From NCBI GenBank assembly GCA_035562735.1, contig DATMWB010000003.1, positions 47,912-111,911 of the forward strand: a stretch of DNA of 64,000 nt. The letters run 5' to 3'. How positions within the stretch are numbered: the first letter of the stretch is position 1; every line of letters begins with the position of its first letter. The notes under the pieces are model-generated. The model worked only from the letters and a program-made list of their open reading frames with translations. It had not been told where the DNA came from and did not search any database. The position numbers were made by a program, and so were the translations under genes. The stretch is from UBA12158 sp035562735 (GTDB taxonomy: Bacteria > Patescibacteriota > Microgenomatia > UBA12405). Below are positions 42,165-50,899 of the stretch, in pieces.

Positions 42165-43337
42165 ATGGCTGACACCTATCAAAGAACTAAACCCCATGTT
42201 AATGTTGGTACTATTGGTCATGTCGATCATGGTAAAACAACCTTAACTGCGGCTATTACCAAAATTCAAGGAAATGCAAAATCTTACGCCGATATCGCCA
42301 AGGGTGGTACCGTTCGTGATGCTAACAAAATTGTTACTATTGCTATTTCCCACGTCGAATACGAATCTGAAGCTCGTCATTATGCTCATATCGACTGTCC
42401 AGGGCACGCTGACTACGTCAAAAACATGATTACCGGTGCCGCTCAAATGGACGGTGCTATTCTCGTTGTTTCTGCTCCAGATGGTCCAATGCCTCAAACT
42501 CGTGAGCACGTACTTTTAGCCAAACAAGTTAATGTTCCTTCCTTAGTCGTCTTCTTAAACAAAGTCGATCTCGTCACTGATCCAGAATTCTTGGATCTTG
42601 TCGAAATGGAAATCAGAGATCTTTTAACTAAGTACGGCTATCCAGGTGATACTACCCCAATTGTCCGTGGTTCAGCTCTAAAAGCTCTCAATGGTGAAGC
42701 TGATGGTATCGAATCTATCAAGAAATTGATGGAAGCTCTCGATTCTTTCATTCCTGAACCTGTCCGTGAACTCGATAAGCCTTTCTTAATGCCTATCGAA
42801 GACGTCTTCTCTATCAAAGGTCGTGGCACTGTTGCTACCGGTAGAATCGAACGCGGTATTGTTAAAGTCAACGATGAAGTTGAAATCGTCGGTCTACGTG
42901 ATACTAGAAAAGCTATCGTTACTGGTGTGGAAATGTTCCACAAATCTCTTGACCAAGGTCAAGCAGGTGACAATGTCGGTTTACTCTTAAGAGGTATTGA
43001 AAAAGATGATATCGAACGTGGACAAGTCATGTCCAAAGTCGGTACCATTACTCCTCACACCGAATTCAAAGCTGAAGTACTTTTACTTAAAAAAGAAGAA
43101 GGTGGACGTCACACTCCAATCTTTGCTGGTTACCGACCTCAAGTCTTCATCAGAACAACTGATGTCACCGGTGAAGTAACCCTTCCTGAAGGTGTTGAAA
43201 TGGTTATGCCAGGTGATAACGCCAATGTTACCGTTAAATTAATCAAACCAGTTGCTATGGAAAATGGTTTCCGCTTCGCTATTCGTGAAGGTGGATTGAC
43301 CGTTGGTGCTGGTGCTATTACCGGAATCATTAAATAA
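42165..43337 (+). CDS. tuf: Translation elongation factor Tu
   Basis: The 390-residue GTPase delivers aminoacyl-tRNA. G1 is GHVDHGKTTLT, G3 DCPGHADYVKNMITGAAQMDG, and G4 NKVD. The three domains have normal length. It heads the S10 ribosomal cluster, 1 nt before rpsJ, and is probably the promoter-proximal gene of the whole unit. Codon choice is strongly biased, as expected for a highly expressed gene. Confidence 0.98.
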   Translation: MADTYQRTKPHVNVGTIGHVDHGKTTLTAAITKIQGNAKSYADIAKGGTVRDANKIVTIAISHVEYESEARHYAHIDCPGHADYVKNMITGAAQMDGAILVVSAPDGPMPQTREHVLLAKQVNVPSLVVFLNKVDLVTDPEFLDLVEMEIRDLLTKYGYPGDTTPIVRGSALKALNGEADGIESIKKLMEALDSFIPEPVRELDKPFLMPIEDVFSIKGRGTVATGRIERGIVKVNDEVEIVGLRDTRKAIVTGVEMFHKSLDQGQAGDNVGLLLRGIEKDDIERGQVMSKVGTITPHTEFKAEVLLLKKEEGGRHTPIFAGYRPQVFIRTTDVTGEVTLPEGVEMVMPGDNANVTVKLIKPVAMENGFRFAIREGGLTVGAGAITGIIK

Positions 43338-43338
43338 A

Positions 43339-43647
43339 ATGAAAGGCAATCGTATTCGTATTAGACTTAAATCTTTTGACCACCGTCTCATTGACGAGGC
43401 GGCGGTCAAGATTGTGGAAGCTGCAGTTACTGCTGGTGCCACAGTTCAAGGACCCATACCTTTGCCCACTTCTCGCAAACTCATTACAGTTTTAACTAGT
43501 CCTCATACCGATAAAAATGCTCGTGATCATTACGAAGTATTGACTCACAAACGTTTAATCGATATCTTCAGCACTAATCTTCGTACCGTCGATAGCCTCC
43601 AGCATCTCGACTTGCCCTCCGGAGTTGAAGTTGAAGTCAAGATGTAA
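43339..43647 (+). CDS. rpsJ: Ribosomal protein S10
   Basis: The 102-residue protein starts MKGNRIRIRLKSFDHRLID, the S10 signature, with GPIPLPT and SPHTDKNARDHYE later. An in-frame start 12 codons upstream lies inside tuf and is rejected. It binds 16S rRNA in the 30S head and also acts in transcription antitermination (NusE). Confidence 0.97.
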   Translation: MKGNRIRIRLKSFDHRLIDEAAVKIVEAAVTAGATVQGPIPLPTSRKLITVLTSPHTDKNARDHYEVLTHKRLIDIFSTNLRTVDSLQHLDLPSGVEVEVKM

Positions 43648-43655
43648 TTACCATT

Positions 43656-44213
43656 ATGATTTCCGGATTTCTTACTCAAAAAAAATTCATGACCAGTATT
43701 TTTACCGATGATGGTAAACGTCTTGCTGTCACTGTTTTGGAAGCAAAACCTCTTACTGTCAATCGATTACGAACCGTTGCCAAAGATGGCTATGATGCTG
43801 TTCAAACCAAGTCTCACAAAAATAAACTAGTTGAATTTCAAGCTGTGTCTGAGACGCCTCTTGAAGTAAAGACCGAAATTACCGCCGATTTAGTTTTCTC
43901 TCCAGGCGATCAAGTATCCGCTACTAGCAAATCAAAAGGTCGAGGTTTTGCTGGTGTTATCAAGCGTTGGGGATTCCGTCGTCAGCCAGTCACTGGTGGT
44001 CAATCTGATAGAGTCCGAGCTCCAGGTTCAATCGGTGCTCAAACTCCAGGTAAAGTAGTCCGAGGTAAAAAAATGCCAGGACATTATGGTAATGCTACAG
44101 CTACCGTTACTCATTTGAAAATTGTCAAATTCGACAAAGAGCAATCTTTGCTTTATGTTGCTGGCGCTGTTCCAGGTCATGTCAATTCTTGGGTGATAAT
44201 TTCAAAATCATAA
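43656..44213 (+). CDS. rplC: Ribosomal protein L3
   Basis: The 185-residue protein is a little shorter than E. coli L3 (209). The core RGFAGVIKRWGFRRQPVTGG and PGSIGAQTPGKVVRGKKMPGH, which reaches toward the peptidyl transferase centre, is intact. It follows rpsJ by 8 nt. Confidence 0.96.
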   Translation: MISGFLTQKKFMTSIFTDDGKRLAVTVLEAKPLTVNRLRTVAKDGYDAVQTKSHKNKLVEFQAVSETPLEVKTEITADLVFSPGDQVSATSKSKGRGFAGVIKRWGFRRQPVTGGQSDRVRAPGSIGAQTPGKVVRGKKMPGHYGNATATVTHLKIVKFDKEQSLLYVAGAVPGHVNSWVIISKS

Positions 44214-44217
44214 ACAT

Positions 44218-44919
44218 ATGGCAAAAACTATTAAAACTCAAAAAACTGTAAAAACAACCAAGACAGTAAAAACTGTTTCCGCTAGCAAAGCCAGTCTTTA
44301 CAACATAAATGCCGAAAAAATCAAGGATATTTCTTTAGACAAGAATATATTTGAATACAAAATTAATGAAAAATTAATTGCTCAGTCTATAAAAATATAT
44401 CTCCACAACCAACGTGCTGCTCACGCCATTGCCAAACATCGCGGTGAGGTTGCCGGTACCACCAAAAAAATGTATGCCCAAAAGGGAACAGGAAATGCTC
44501 GTCATTCAACCGCCAAGGCTCCTCAATTTGTTGGTGGAGGTTCAGCTCACGGCCCTCGTGGTGATCAAAAAACACCTCAACATTTTTCCCAAAAATTACG
44601 TCAATCTGCTCTAAAGTCAGTCTTATCAAAATTTGCTTTAAACAAATCCATTTTAGTCATCGAAAAATTATCGACCATTGAACCAAAAACCAAAACCGCT
44701 TGGTCTTTTGTTGATAAATTAGAAAAACAAAACGAATCATTGGCAAATAGCCGTAAAATTGGTATCATAACCAGTCGTAGCTTAGACAACGTCAAACGAG
44801 CTTTCGGGAATATTCCTGGAATCAAAATTCTTTCAGTTAAATCACTGAATTCCTATGATTTATCAAGACAGAATTATTTGATGTTTACGCTCTCGGCATT
44901 AAAACAATTATCAAAATAA
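44218..44919 (+). CDS. rplD: Ribosomal protein L4 with Lys/Thr-rich N-terminal extension
   Basis: The 233-residue protein has a low-complexity start (repeats of KT and TVKT, residues 1-25) before the L4 fold. The conserved loop (KMYAQKGTGNARHSTAKAPQF and GGGSAHGP), which lines the exit tunnel, is present. The extension is basic and probably contacts rRNA. Confidence 0.96.
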   Translation: MAKTIKTQKTVKTTKTVKTVSASKASLYNINAEKIKDISLDKNIFEYKINEKLIAQSIKIYLHNQRAAHAIAKHRGEVAGTTKKMYAQKGTGNARHSTAKAPQFVGGGSAHGPRGDQKTPQHFSQKLRQSALKSVLSKFALNKSILVIEKLSTIEPKTKTAWSFVDKLEKQNESLANSRKIGIITSRSLDNVKRAFGNIPGIKILSVKSLNSYDLSRQNYLMFTLSALKQLSK

Positions 44920-44920
44920 T

Positions 44921-45208
44921 ATGATTATAAAAAGACCTCTAGTCACCGAAAAATCAATTGCCGCCCAAACAACCGGCAAGTATGGTTTTGTTGTTGACGT
45001 CAAAGCTACCAAAAGTCAAGTTGCTCGTGAATTTGAATCACTTTTTGGTATCAAACCTCTAATGGTCAATATGTTCATTGTTAAGGGTAAAGTTAAAAGT
45101 AATTGGAAAACTCGTACCCCTATCAATCGTCCAAATTTTAAAAAAGCTATTGTTTCTATTGGAAAAGATCAAAAAATTGATATTTTAACTTTGAAAAATG
45201 AAAAATAA
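44921..45208 (+). CDS. rplW: Ribosomal protein L23
   Basis: The 95-residue protein has IIKRPLVTEKS at the start and KYGFVVDVKATKSQV, as usual. It sits at the exit of the peptide tunnel and docks trigger factor and SRP. It overlaps rplB by 11 bp. Confidence 0.96.
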   Translation: MIIKRPLVTEKSIAAQTTGKYGFVVDVKATKSQVAREFESLFGIKPLMVNMFIVKGKVKSNWKTRTPINRPNFKKAIVSIGKDQKIDILTLKNEK

Positions 45209-45941
45209 ATTATTAACCATCAAGAAAAAACGTAGTGGTCGTGATTCTCAAGGACATGTTTCTGTCCGTCACCGCGGTGGTGAGCAAAAACGTTTTCTTC
45301 GTCTAATTGACTGGAAAAGAAATAAGCTCGATGTTAAAGCAAAAGTAATAGCTATTGAATATGATCCTGGTCGCACTGCCGATATTGCCCTTTTATCCTA
45401 CGAAGATGGTTCCAAATCCTACATCTTGGCAAGCGCCAATATGAAAATCAACGATGTTGTTGTCTATTCAGAGTCCGCACCCATCAAAGAAGGTAATAAA
45501 TTACCCTTAAAATATATTCCTGTTGGTACCGCTCTTCATTGTTTAGAGTTCCAAGCTGGAAAAGGTGCTCAAATCATTAAATCAGCTGGTTCCGCTGCTT
45601 ATATTCAATCAATCGATGGGGAAAAAGTAACCATTAAGCTTCCTTCAGGTGAGCTTCGTCTCTTCCCCGGCTCAGCTTGTGCCACAATTGGTCAAGTTGG
45701 AAATGCTAACCATTCAAACGAAAAATTAGTTAAAGCTGGCGATTCCCGACATCGTGGTTTTAGGCCAAGTGTTCGTGGTGTTGCTCAAAATCCTCATTCA
45801 CATCCACATGGAGGTGGAGAGGGTCGATCAAGTATTGGTATGAACCCAAAAACTCCTTGGGGTAAACCAGCAATGGGCAAAAAAACCAGAAAAAGAAAAA
45901 AATCTTCAAATAAATTAATTATTAAACGTCGTTCAAAATAA
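45198..45941 (+). CDS. rplB: Ribosomal protein L2, short at the N terminus
   Basis: The 247-residue protein has the core GRDSQGHVSVRHRGG and VRGVAQNPHSHPHGGGEG, including the conserved His near the peptidyl transferase centre. About 25-30 residues are missing from the N terminus relative to E. coli L2 (273). The gene overlaps rplW by 11 bp, which leaves no better upstream start. Confidence 0.96.
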   Translation: MKNKLLTIKKKRSGRDSQGHVSVRHRGGEQKRFLRLIDWKRNKLDVKAKVIAIEYDPGRTADIALLSYEDGSKSYILASANMKINDVVVYSESAPIKEGNKLPLKYIPVGTALHCLEFQAGKGAQIIKSAGSAAYIQSIDGEKVTIKLPSGELRLFPGSACATIGQVGNANHSNEKLVKAGDSRHRGFRPSVRGVAQNPHSHPHGGGEGRSSIGMNPKTPWGKPAMGKKTRKRKKSSNKLIIKRRSK

Positions 45942-45942
45942 T

Positions 45943-46218
45943 ATGGCTAGAAGTTCACGAAAAGGTCCATACATTGATGCAAAGTTAATCAAAAAAACTG
46001 CAGCTAATACGGACGGATCATCTATCAAAACCTATGCCCGTGGTAGCCAGATTTCTCCAGACTTTGTTGGTCATCACTATTCTGTTCACAATGGCCACAA
46101 ATTTATTGAAGTTTACGTTACTGAAGACATGGTTGGTCATCGTTTAGGCGAATTTGCCTTAACTCGCACCTTCAAGGGTCACGGCCGTGTTGTTAAACGT
46201 GTTATTGAAAAGACCTAA
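45943..46218 (+). CDS. rpsS: Ribosomal protein S19
   Basis: The 91-residue protein has ARSSRKGPYIDAKL and GHRLGEFALTRTFKGHG, the family motifs. It sits in the 30S head with S13. It starts 1 nt after rplB. Confidence 0.97.
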   Translation: MARSSRKGPYIDAKLIKKTAANTDGSSIKTYARGSQISPDFVGHHYSVHNGHKFIEVYVTEDMVGHRLGEFALTRTFKGHGRVVKRVIEKT

Positions 46219-46222
46219 AAAT

Positions 46223-46672
46223 ATGGCAAAAGAAATTGTTAAAAAAACTACTCTAAAAAAAGAAGTTACCAAAAAAGCAACTAATACTCCAGTTGCCGCC
46301 ACTCCCGTGCTTGTAGCTCCCGAATACAAAAAATCTGTCTATACCGATAAAAATATCAAAATTTCTCCACGTAAACTTCGTCTTTTAGCCAATTCTATAA
46401 AAAAACTAAGTCCAAGTGAAGCTTCAATAAAGCTTTCTCTCACAAATACAAAAGCCGCTCGCATTTTGACTAGTGCTCTAAAGACGGTTGTATCTGTAGC
46501 CAAAAACAACTATAATCTCTCACCTGAAAGCCTAATCTTCGATTCTATCCAAGTCGATGAAGGTCCAAAAATTAAACGTATGGACAAATCTCATGGTTCC
46601 CACTTTTCTCGTGGAATAATCATGAAACGTCACAGTCGCTTAATCATAATTGTTAAAGGTCTAGTCAAATAA
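46223..46672 (+). CDS. rplV: Ribosomal protein L22 with Lys/Ala-rich N-terminal extension
   Basis: The 149-residue protein has an extra N-terminal segment of about 40 residues (KKTTLKKEVTKKA, then a Pro/Val stretch) before the L22 fold (ISPRKLRLLANSIKKL, RGIIMKRHSRLIIIV). The KKEVTKK motif recurs in the C-terminal tail of L17. An upstream in-frame ATG at 46187 lies inside rpsS and is rejected. Confidence 0.95.
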   Translation: MAKEIVKKTTLKKEVTKKATNTPVAATPVLVAPEYKKSVYTDKNIKISPRKLRLLANSIKKLSPSEASIKLSLTNTKAARILTSALKTVVSVAKNNYNLSPESLIFDSIQVDEGPKIKRMDKSHGSHFSRGIIMKRHSRLIIIVKGLVK

Positions 46673-46675
46673 TCT

Positions 46676-47320
46676 ATGGGTCAAAAAATTAATCCTATTT
46701 CTTTTAGACTTAAGACACACTCTACTTCACCTGAGTGGATGTCCTCTTGGTTTGCTCAAAAAAGTCGTTACAAAGAACTACTACTTGAAGATTATAAGAT
46801 TCGCGAAGCTCTCCAAAAAAGACTCTCTTCAGCTGGTATTGTCTCAATTAGGATTGAAAGATCTGCCAAAAAAATTAAGCTCATCTTAGCCGTAAGCCGC
46901 CCAGGTTTAGTTATCGGTCGTGGTGGTAAAGAATTAGAAAGTGTCAAAAATGAAGTTCAAAAACTATTGACCAAACAAAGCTCAAAAACAAACATCGATA
47001 TCCAAGTTGAGGAATTCAAAAATGTAGATTTATCAGCAAAACTTATCGCCGAAAAAATTTCTTACCAATTAGCCAAGCGCATGCCTTATCGTCGAGTTGT
47101 CTTGTCAGCGGTCGAGAAATCAATGGCTGCCGGTGTCAAAGGGATAAAAGTAATTCTCTCAGGTCGTATCAATGGTGCTGAAATTAGTCGTCGTGAAAAG
47201 TTTCACCAGGGCCAAGTTCCATTGAGTACCATCAAAGCTCGTGTAGATTATGCCGAAGTACCTTGTTTAACTCGTTCAGGCTACATTGGTGTTAAAGTTT
47301 ATCTTTGTTTAGCCGTCTAA
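46676..47320 (+). CDS. rpsC: Ribosomal protein S3
   Basis: The 214-residue protein has the KH domain (RPGLVIGRGGKELE) and the C-terminal domain (GRINGAEISRREKFHQGQVPLST). It lines the mRNA entry of the 30S subunit. The start follows rplV by 3 nt. Confidence 0.97.
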   Translation: MGQKINPISFRLKTHSTSPEWMSSWFAQKSRYKELLLEDYKIREALQKRLSSAGIVSIRIERSAKKIKLILAVSRPGLVIGRGGKELESVKNEVQKLLTKQSSKTNIDIQVEEFKNVDLSAKLIAEKISYQLAKRMPYRRVVLSAVEKSMAAGVKGIKVILSGRINGAEISRREKFHQGQVPLSTIKARVDYAEVPCLTRSGYIGVKVYLCLAV

Positions 47321-47324
47321 AAAT

Positions 47325-47729
47325 ATGTTGCAACCATCACGTACAAAATACAGAAAACAATTTCGCGGTCGAATGAGAGGAAATTCTCAAGGTAATTTAG
47401 TTGCCTTTGGTGAATATGGCCTTAAGTCGATGGCTTGTGGTTGGATAACCAGTAACCAAATTGAATCAGCCAGACGCGCTATCGCTCATGCTACCAAAAG
47501 AAGTGGTCGCACCTGGATTCGTATTTTTCCTGATAAACCATTTACTCAAAAAGGGGCAGGTGCTCCCTTGGGTGCCGGTAAGGGAGACGTCAAAGGCTAT
47601 GTCGCTGTTATTCGACCAGGTAGAATTTTATTTGAAGTTACCGGTATTACTGAAGCAGCTGCTCATGAGGCCCTTCGTCTTGCTGCCGCCAAATTACCAG
47701 TTATAACCAAAGTAGTTAAAAGAAAATAA
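47325..47729 (+). CDS. rplP: Ribosomal protein L16
   Basis: The 134-residue protein has MLQPSRTKYRKQFRGRMRG and the loop PLGAGKGDVKGYVAV, near the tRNA A-site. It is normal in length and placed between rpsC and rpmC as usual. Confidence 0.97.
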   Translation: MLQPSRTKYRKQFRGRMRGNSQGNLVAFGEYGLKSMACGWITSNQIESARRAIAHATKRSGRTWIRIFPDKPFTQKGAGAPLGAGKGDVKGYVAVIRPGRILFEVTGITEAAAHEALRLAAAKLPVITKVVKRK

Positions 47730-47744
47730 TTTACTCTAGAATTT

Positions 47745-47942
47745 ATGAAAAAAACTGATAAAATTGCCTACAAGCAAAAAAGCACTGCCGAACTAAACAA
47801 ACTTTTGGCGGAACTCAAAAAAAAGTATATTGAGTCAAAAAGTAAACAGTATTTGGGAAATCAAAAAGACACCTCTGTTTTCAAAAAAATTCAATCAGAA
47901 ATTGCATTAATTTTGACATTACTAAACCAAAATGACAGATAA
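47745..47942 (+). CDS. rpmC: Ribosomal protein L29
   Basis: The 65-residue two-helix protein ends with the typical IQSEIALILTLLNQ region (usually KxxIARxxTxL). The conserved Arg of that motif is not obvious. It sits near the tunnel exit beside L23 and overlaps rpsQ by 11 bp. Confidence 0.85.
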   Translation: MKKTDKIAYKQKSTAELNKLLAELKKKYIESKSKQYLGNQKDTSVFKKIQSEIALILTLLNQNDR

Positions 47943-48198
47943 AATTAAAGAAACCGGAAAAATATTTACTGGCGTCGTTGTCTCTGACAAAATGACCAAC
48001 ACTATTGTTATCTCTTTGTCCTACACTTCTCGTCACCCTTTATACAAAAAAATTGTCAAGAAAAATAAAAAAATCTATGCCGATAATAATCTAAACGCCA
48101 AAGCAGGTGACACTGTCATGGTAAAAGAAACTCGTCCTCTTAGTAAACTAAAAAGATTTACCACATTAAAAATTGTTAAAACAGGTTTAACTGACTAA
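47932..48198 (+). CDS. rpsQ: Ribosomal protein S17
   Basis: The 88-residue OB-fold protein has FTGVVVSDKMTNTIVIS, HPLYKKIVKK and ETRPLSKLKRF, all family motifs. It binds the 5' domain of 16S rRNA. It starts within the end of rpmC. Confidence 0.96.
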   Translation: MTDKIKETGKIFTGVVVSDKMTNTIVISLSYTSRHPLYKKIVKKNKKIYADNNLNAKAGDTVMVKETRPLSKLKRFTTLKIVKTGLTD

Positions 48199-48199
48199 T

Positions 48200-48568
48200 A
48201 TGTTACAACTAAGAACTCGACTAAAACCAGCTGATAATTGTGGTGCAAAATCACTTGAAATTATGCATATCTACGTTGGATCAAAACACAAACAATGCGG
48301 TGTTGGAGATATTGTTTTGGCCGTAGTCAAAGAAGCCATGCCCAATGGACTTGTTAAAAAGAAAGAGAAAGTTAAAGCTGTAATTGTTCGAACAAAAAAA
48401 GAATTGGGTCGACCAGATGGTTCCTATATCCGTTTTTCCGATAATGCTGCAGTAATTATAGATTCTCAAAAAAATCCTCGAGGAACTCGTATCTTTGGAC
48501 CTATTGCTCGTGAAATCAAAGATGCTGGTTTTACCAAAATTGCTTCAATGGCCAAGGAGGTTTATTAA
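48200..48568 (+). CDS. rplN: Ribosomal protein L14
   Basis: The 122-residue protein has LKPADNCGAKSLEIMHI, GDIVLAVVKEAMPNG and GTRIFGPIAREI, as in all L14. Length is normal. An AAGGAGG at its end (48555-48561) could serve rplX. Confidence 0.97.
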   Translation: MLQLRTRLKPADNCGAKSLEIMHIYVGSKHKQCGVGDIVLAVVKEAMPNGLVKKKEKVKAVIVRTKKELGRPDGSYIRFSDNAAVIIDSQKNPRGTRIFGPIAREIKDAGFTKIASMAKEVY

Positions 48569-48572
48569 AAAT

Positions 48573-48893
48573 ATGAAAATTCAAAAAGGCGATAAAGTAG
48601 AAATAATGATTGGTAAAGACAAGGGTCGAAATGGTGAAGTTCTCCGTGTTTTTTCTAAAAGCGAAGAAATAGTCATAAAAGGATTAAATATGTTCAAGAA
48701 ACATATCAAACCAACTCAAGGCCAAAAAGGTGGTATTGTCGAAAAAGAACGTCCCATAAAAGCCTCAAAAGTAATGCTTATTTGCCCTAGTTGTGGTAAA
48801 AAAATTCGAGTAGCCTATTCCATTGATAAAAACGGTGACAAATCTCGTATTTGTCGAAAATGTAAATCAATAATCATTGCCTCCAAAAAATAA
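48573..48893 (+). CDS. rplX: Ribosomal protein L24
   Basis: The 106-residue protein has the KOW motif (KGDKVEIMIGKDKGRNGEV) and a C-terminal zinc-ribbon-like part with CPSC and CRKC. Such cysteines occur in many bacterial L24. In-frame starts upstream lie in rplN; ATG 48573 follows a Shine-Dalgarno AAGGAGG, one of few in the window. Confidence 0.96.
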   Translation: MKIQKGDKVEIMIGKDKGRNGEVLRVFSKSEEIVIKGLNMFKKHIKPTQGQKGGIVEKERPIKASKVMLICPSCGKKIRVAYSIDKNGDKSRICRKCKSIIIASKK

Positions 48894-48898
48894 AATAT

Positions 48899-49432
48899 AT
48901 GATGTCAACTTACATAAAAGAAATTAACCAACAATTGGCCAAGGAATTAGGATCAAAAAATCCAAACTCACTTCCAAAATTAAAAAAAGTGGTCATAAAC
49001 TATCGTGTTTCCGATGGTCGTGATTCAAAAGAACAGTTAGCTGCCGCCGAAAAAGAATTGATGGCTATAACTGGTCAAAAACCACGTTTAACTACCTCAA
49101 AAAAGTCAATTGCTGCATTCAAATTACGTCAAGGTGAGCCTTTGGCTTACAAGGTTACCCTTCGAGGTACCAGAATGTATGATTTTATCTACAAACTTTT
49201 TCACATTGTCTTACCCCGACTTCGTGACTTTAAAGGTCTACCTTCAAGTTCTTTTGACAAGGAAGGTAATTATTCTCTAACTATCCACGATCAAACATAT
49301 TTTTCCGAGGTGGATTTAGATGTTATAAACAAAATTCGTTCCGTTCAAGTTACTATGGGTATTTCTGCCTCTTCAATCGAAGAGTCAAAAATGTTATTAT
49401 CCACCCTAGGTTTTCCATTTGAGAAAAATTAA
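48899..49432 (+). CDS. rplE: Ribosomal protein L5
   Basis: The 177-residue protein binds 5S rRNA. KLKKVVINYRVSDGRDSKEQ corresponds to the conserved LxKVVxNxGxGxA region in a divergent form. TSKKSIAAFKLRQGEPLAYKVTL and LPRLRDFKGL are typical. Two ATG codons overlap at the start (48899 and 48902). Confidence 0.95.
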   Translation: MMSTYIKEINQQLAKELGSKNPNSLPKLKKVVINYRVSDGRDSKEQLAAAEKELMAITGQKPRLTTSKKSIAAFKLRQGEPLAYKVTLRGTRMYDFIYKLFHIVLPRLRDFKGLPSSSFDKEGNYSLTIHDQTYFSEVDLDVINKIRSVQVTMGISASSIEESKMLLSTLGFPFEKN

Positions 49433-49434
49433 CT

Positions 49435-49620
49435 ATGGCTACAACTGCAAAAATTGTTCGTGAAGCAAAAAAACTAAAGTACTCAAATCGACATCATAAT
49501 CGATGTCAGCTTTGTGGTAGACCTCGATCTTATATTCGTCTATTTGGTCTTTGTCGTTTATGTTTTAGAAAATTAGCCAACACTGGCGCTCTCCCTGGAG
49601 TTAAAAGGGCCAGCTGGTAA
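49435..49620 (+). CDS. rpsN: Ribosomal protein S14, zinc type
   Basis: The 61-residue short form carries CQLC and CRLC, the zinc-binding (C+) version. LCGRPRSYIRLFGLCRLCFRK is the family core. It is in the usual place between rplE and rpsH. Confidence 0.97.
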   Translation: MATTAKIVREAKKLKYSNRHHNRCQLCGRPRSYIRLFGLCRLCFRKLANTGALPGVKRASW

Positions 49621-49627
49621 AAAATAT

Positions 49628-49996
49628 ATGATTAACTCTTTATCTTGCGATTTACTTACTAGAATAAAAAATGGCTCTAGAGCTGGACGCAAAAGTATCA
49701 ACGCTCCACTTTCAAAATATTCATTGAGTATTTTAGAACAACTAAAAAAATATGGATTTATCAGTGATTTCACTGTTAACGCAGAAGATAGAATTATCTC
49801 CATCGCCAAGCCACACGTATTAGACATCGAAATATTTTCACGACCAGGTCGCCGTTTGTACTGTACTTCCACCTCCTTACCTTGGGGAAAAACACCTAAA
49901 TCATTAATAATTATCTCAACCTCCTCCGGTTTGCTCTCTCAAAGAGAAGCCGCTACCAAAAAACTTGGTGGCGAATTAATTGCCGAGATTTGGTAA
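49628..49996 (+). CDS. rpsH: Ribosomal protein S8
   Basis: The 122-residue protein is slightly short (E. coli 130). The C-terminal signature ISTSSGLLSQREAATKKLGG GELI-type region is present in the form STSSGLLSQREAATKK. It binds the central domain of 16S rRNA and usually regulates this operon in other bacteria. Confidence 0.95.
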   Translation: MINSLSCDLLTRIKNGSRAGRKSINAPLSKYSLSILEQLKKYGFISDFTVNAEDRIISIAKPHVLDIEIFSRPGRRLYCTSTSLPWGKTPKSLIIISTSSGLLSQREAATKKLGGELIAEIW

Positions 49997-50002
49997 ACAC
50001 TT

Positions 50003-50542
50003 ATGTCACGTATTGGTCGACAAATCATCATTATCCCAGAAAATGTAACCGTTAAAAACGATTCTTCGGTTATCACTATTACTGGTCCAAAGGGGGTTTT
50101 AACTTATACTCTTCCCCTTAAAATCGAAGTTTCTATTTCCGAAAACAAGCTTGTAGTCTCCCGTCTTTCTGAGGACAAACAAACACGTTCCAATCATGGT
50201 TCCGCAAGAGCTCATCTAAACAACATGATCAAAGGTGTTGTTGAGCCTTGGATAAAAGAATTAGAAATTCGAGGTACTGGTTACAAAGCTTCTGTTGCTG
50301 GCAACAAACTTACCGTTTTAGCTGGTTATATTCATCCTGTATATATTATCGCCCCAGAGGGTATTATCATTTCCGTTGCCGAAGAAACTAAAATTACTGT
50401 TTCTGGATGCAACCGTGAAGTTGTTGGTCAAGTCGCCAGCAATATTAGAAAAATTAGAACTCCAGAACCCTACAAAGGTAAAGGTATTCGCTATCTAAAC
50501 GAGTTTATAAAATTAAAAGCCGGTAAGACCGCAAAAGCCTAA
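50003..50542 (+). CDS. rplF: Ribosomal protein L6
   Basis: The 179-residue protein begins SRIGRQIIIIPENVTVK and ends with the motif RTPEPYKGKGIRY, both characteristic. Normal length. It follows rpsH by 6 nt. Confidence 0.97.
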   Translation: MSRIGRQIIIIPENVTVKNDSSVITITGPKGVLTYTLPLKIEVSISENKLVVSRLSEDKQTRSNHGSARAHLNNMIKGVVEPWIKELEIRGTGYKASVAGNKLTVLAGYIHPVYIIAPEGIIISVAEETKITVSGCNREVVGQVASNIRKIRTPEPYKGKGIRYLNEFIKLKAGKTAKA

Positions 50543-50547
50543 ATCAT

Positions 50548-50892
50548 ATGTCAATTGTCAACAATACTAAAATTAGAAGACTTCGAAGAGTACGAGGAAA
50601 ATTATCACAAAATAAAAGTATTCCTCGACTTTCTGTTTTTCGCAGTAATTGTCATATTTGGGCACAAATTATTGATGATAAACACGGTAAAACTTTTGTA
50701 TCAGCCTCAACAAAAACCGTAAAAACCAAGGGCACAAAGTCAGAACAAGCTCATGCCGTTGGTGTGGCTTTGGCTTCCCTTGCTACTTCCAAAAAAATAA
50801 CTTTTGTTAGATTTGATCGTGGCTCTTATCGTTACCATGGCCGAGTCAAAGCTCTTGCCGAGGGTGCACGTTCAGGAGGTCTAAAATTTTAA
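50548..50892 (+). CDS. rplR: Ribosomal protein L18
   Basis: The 114-residue protein binds 5S rRNA. RLSVFRSNCHIWAQIIDD and FDRGSYRYHGRVKALAEGAR are the family signatures. Length is normal. Confidence 0.97.
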   Translation: MSIVNNTKIRRLRRVRGKLSQNKSIPRLSVFRSNCHIWAQIIDDKHGKTFVSASTKTVKTKGTKSEQAHAVGVALASLATSKKITFVRFDRGSYRYHGRVKALAEGARSGGLKF

Positions 50893-50899
50893 AAAAAAT

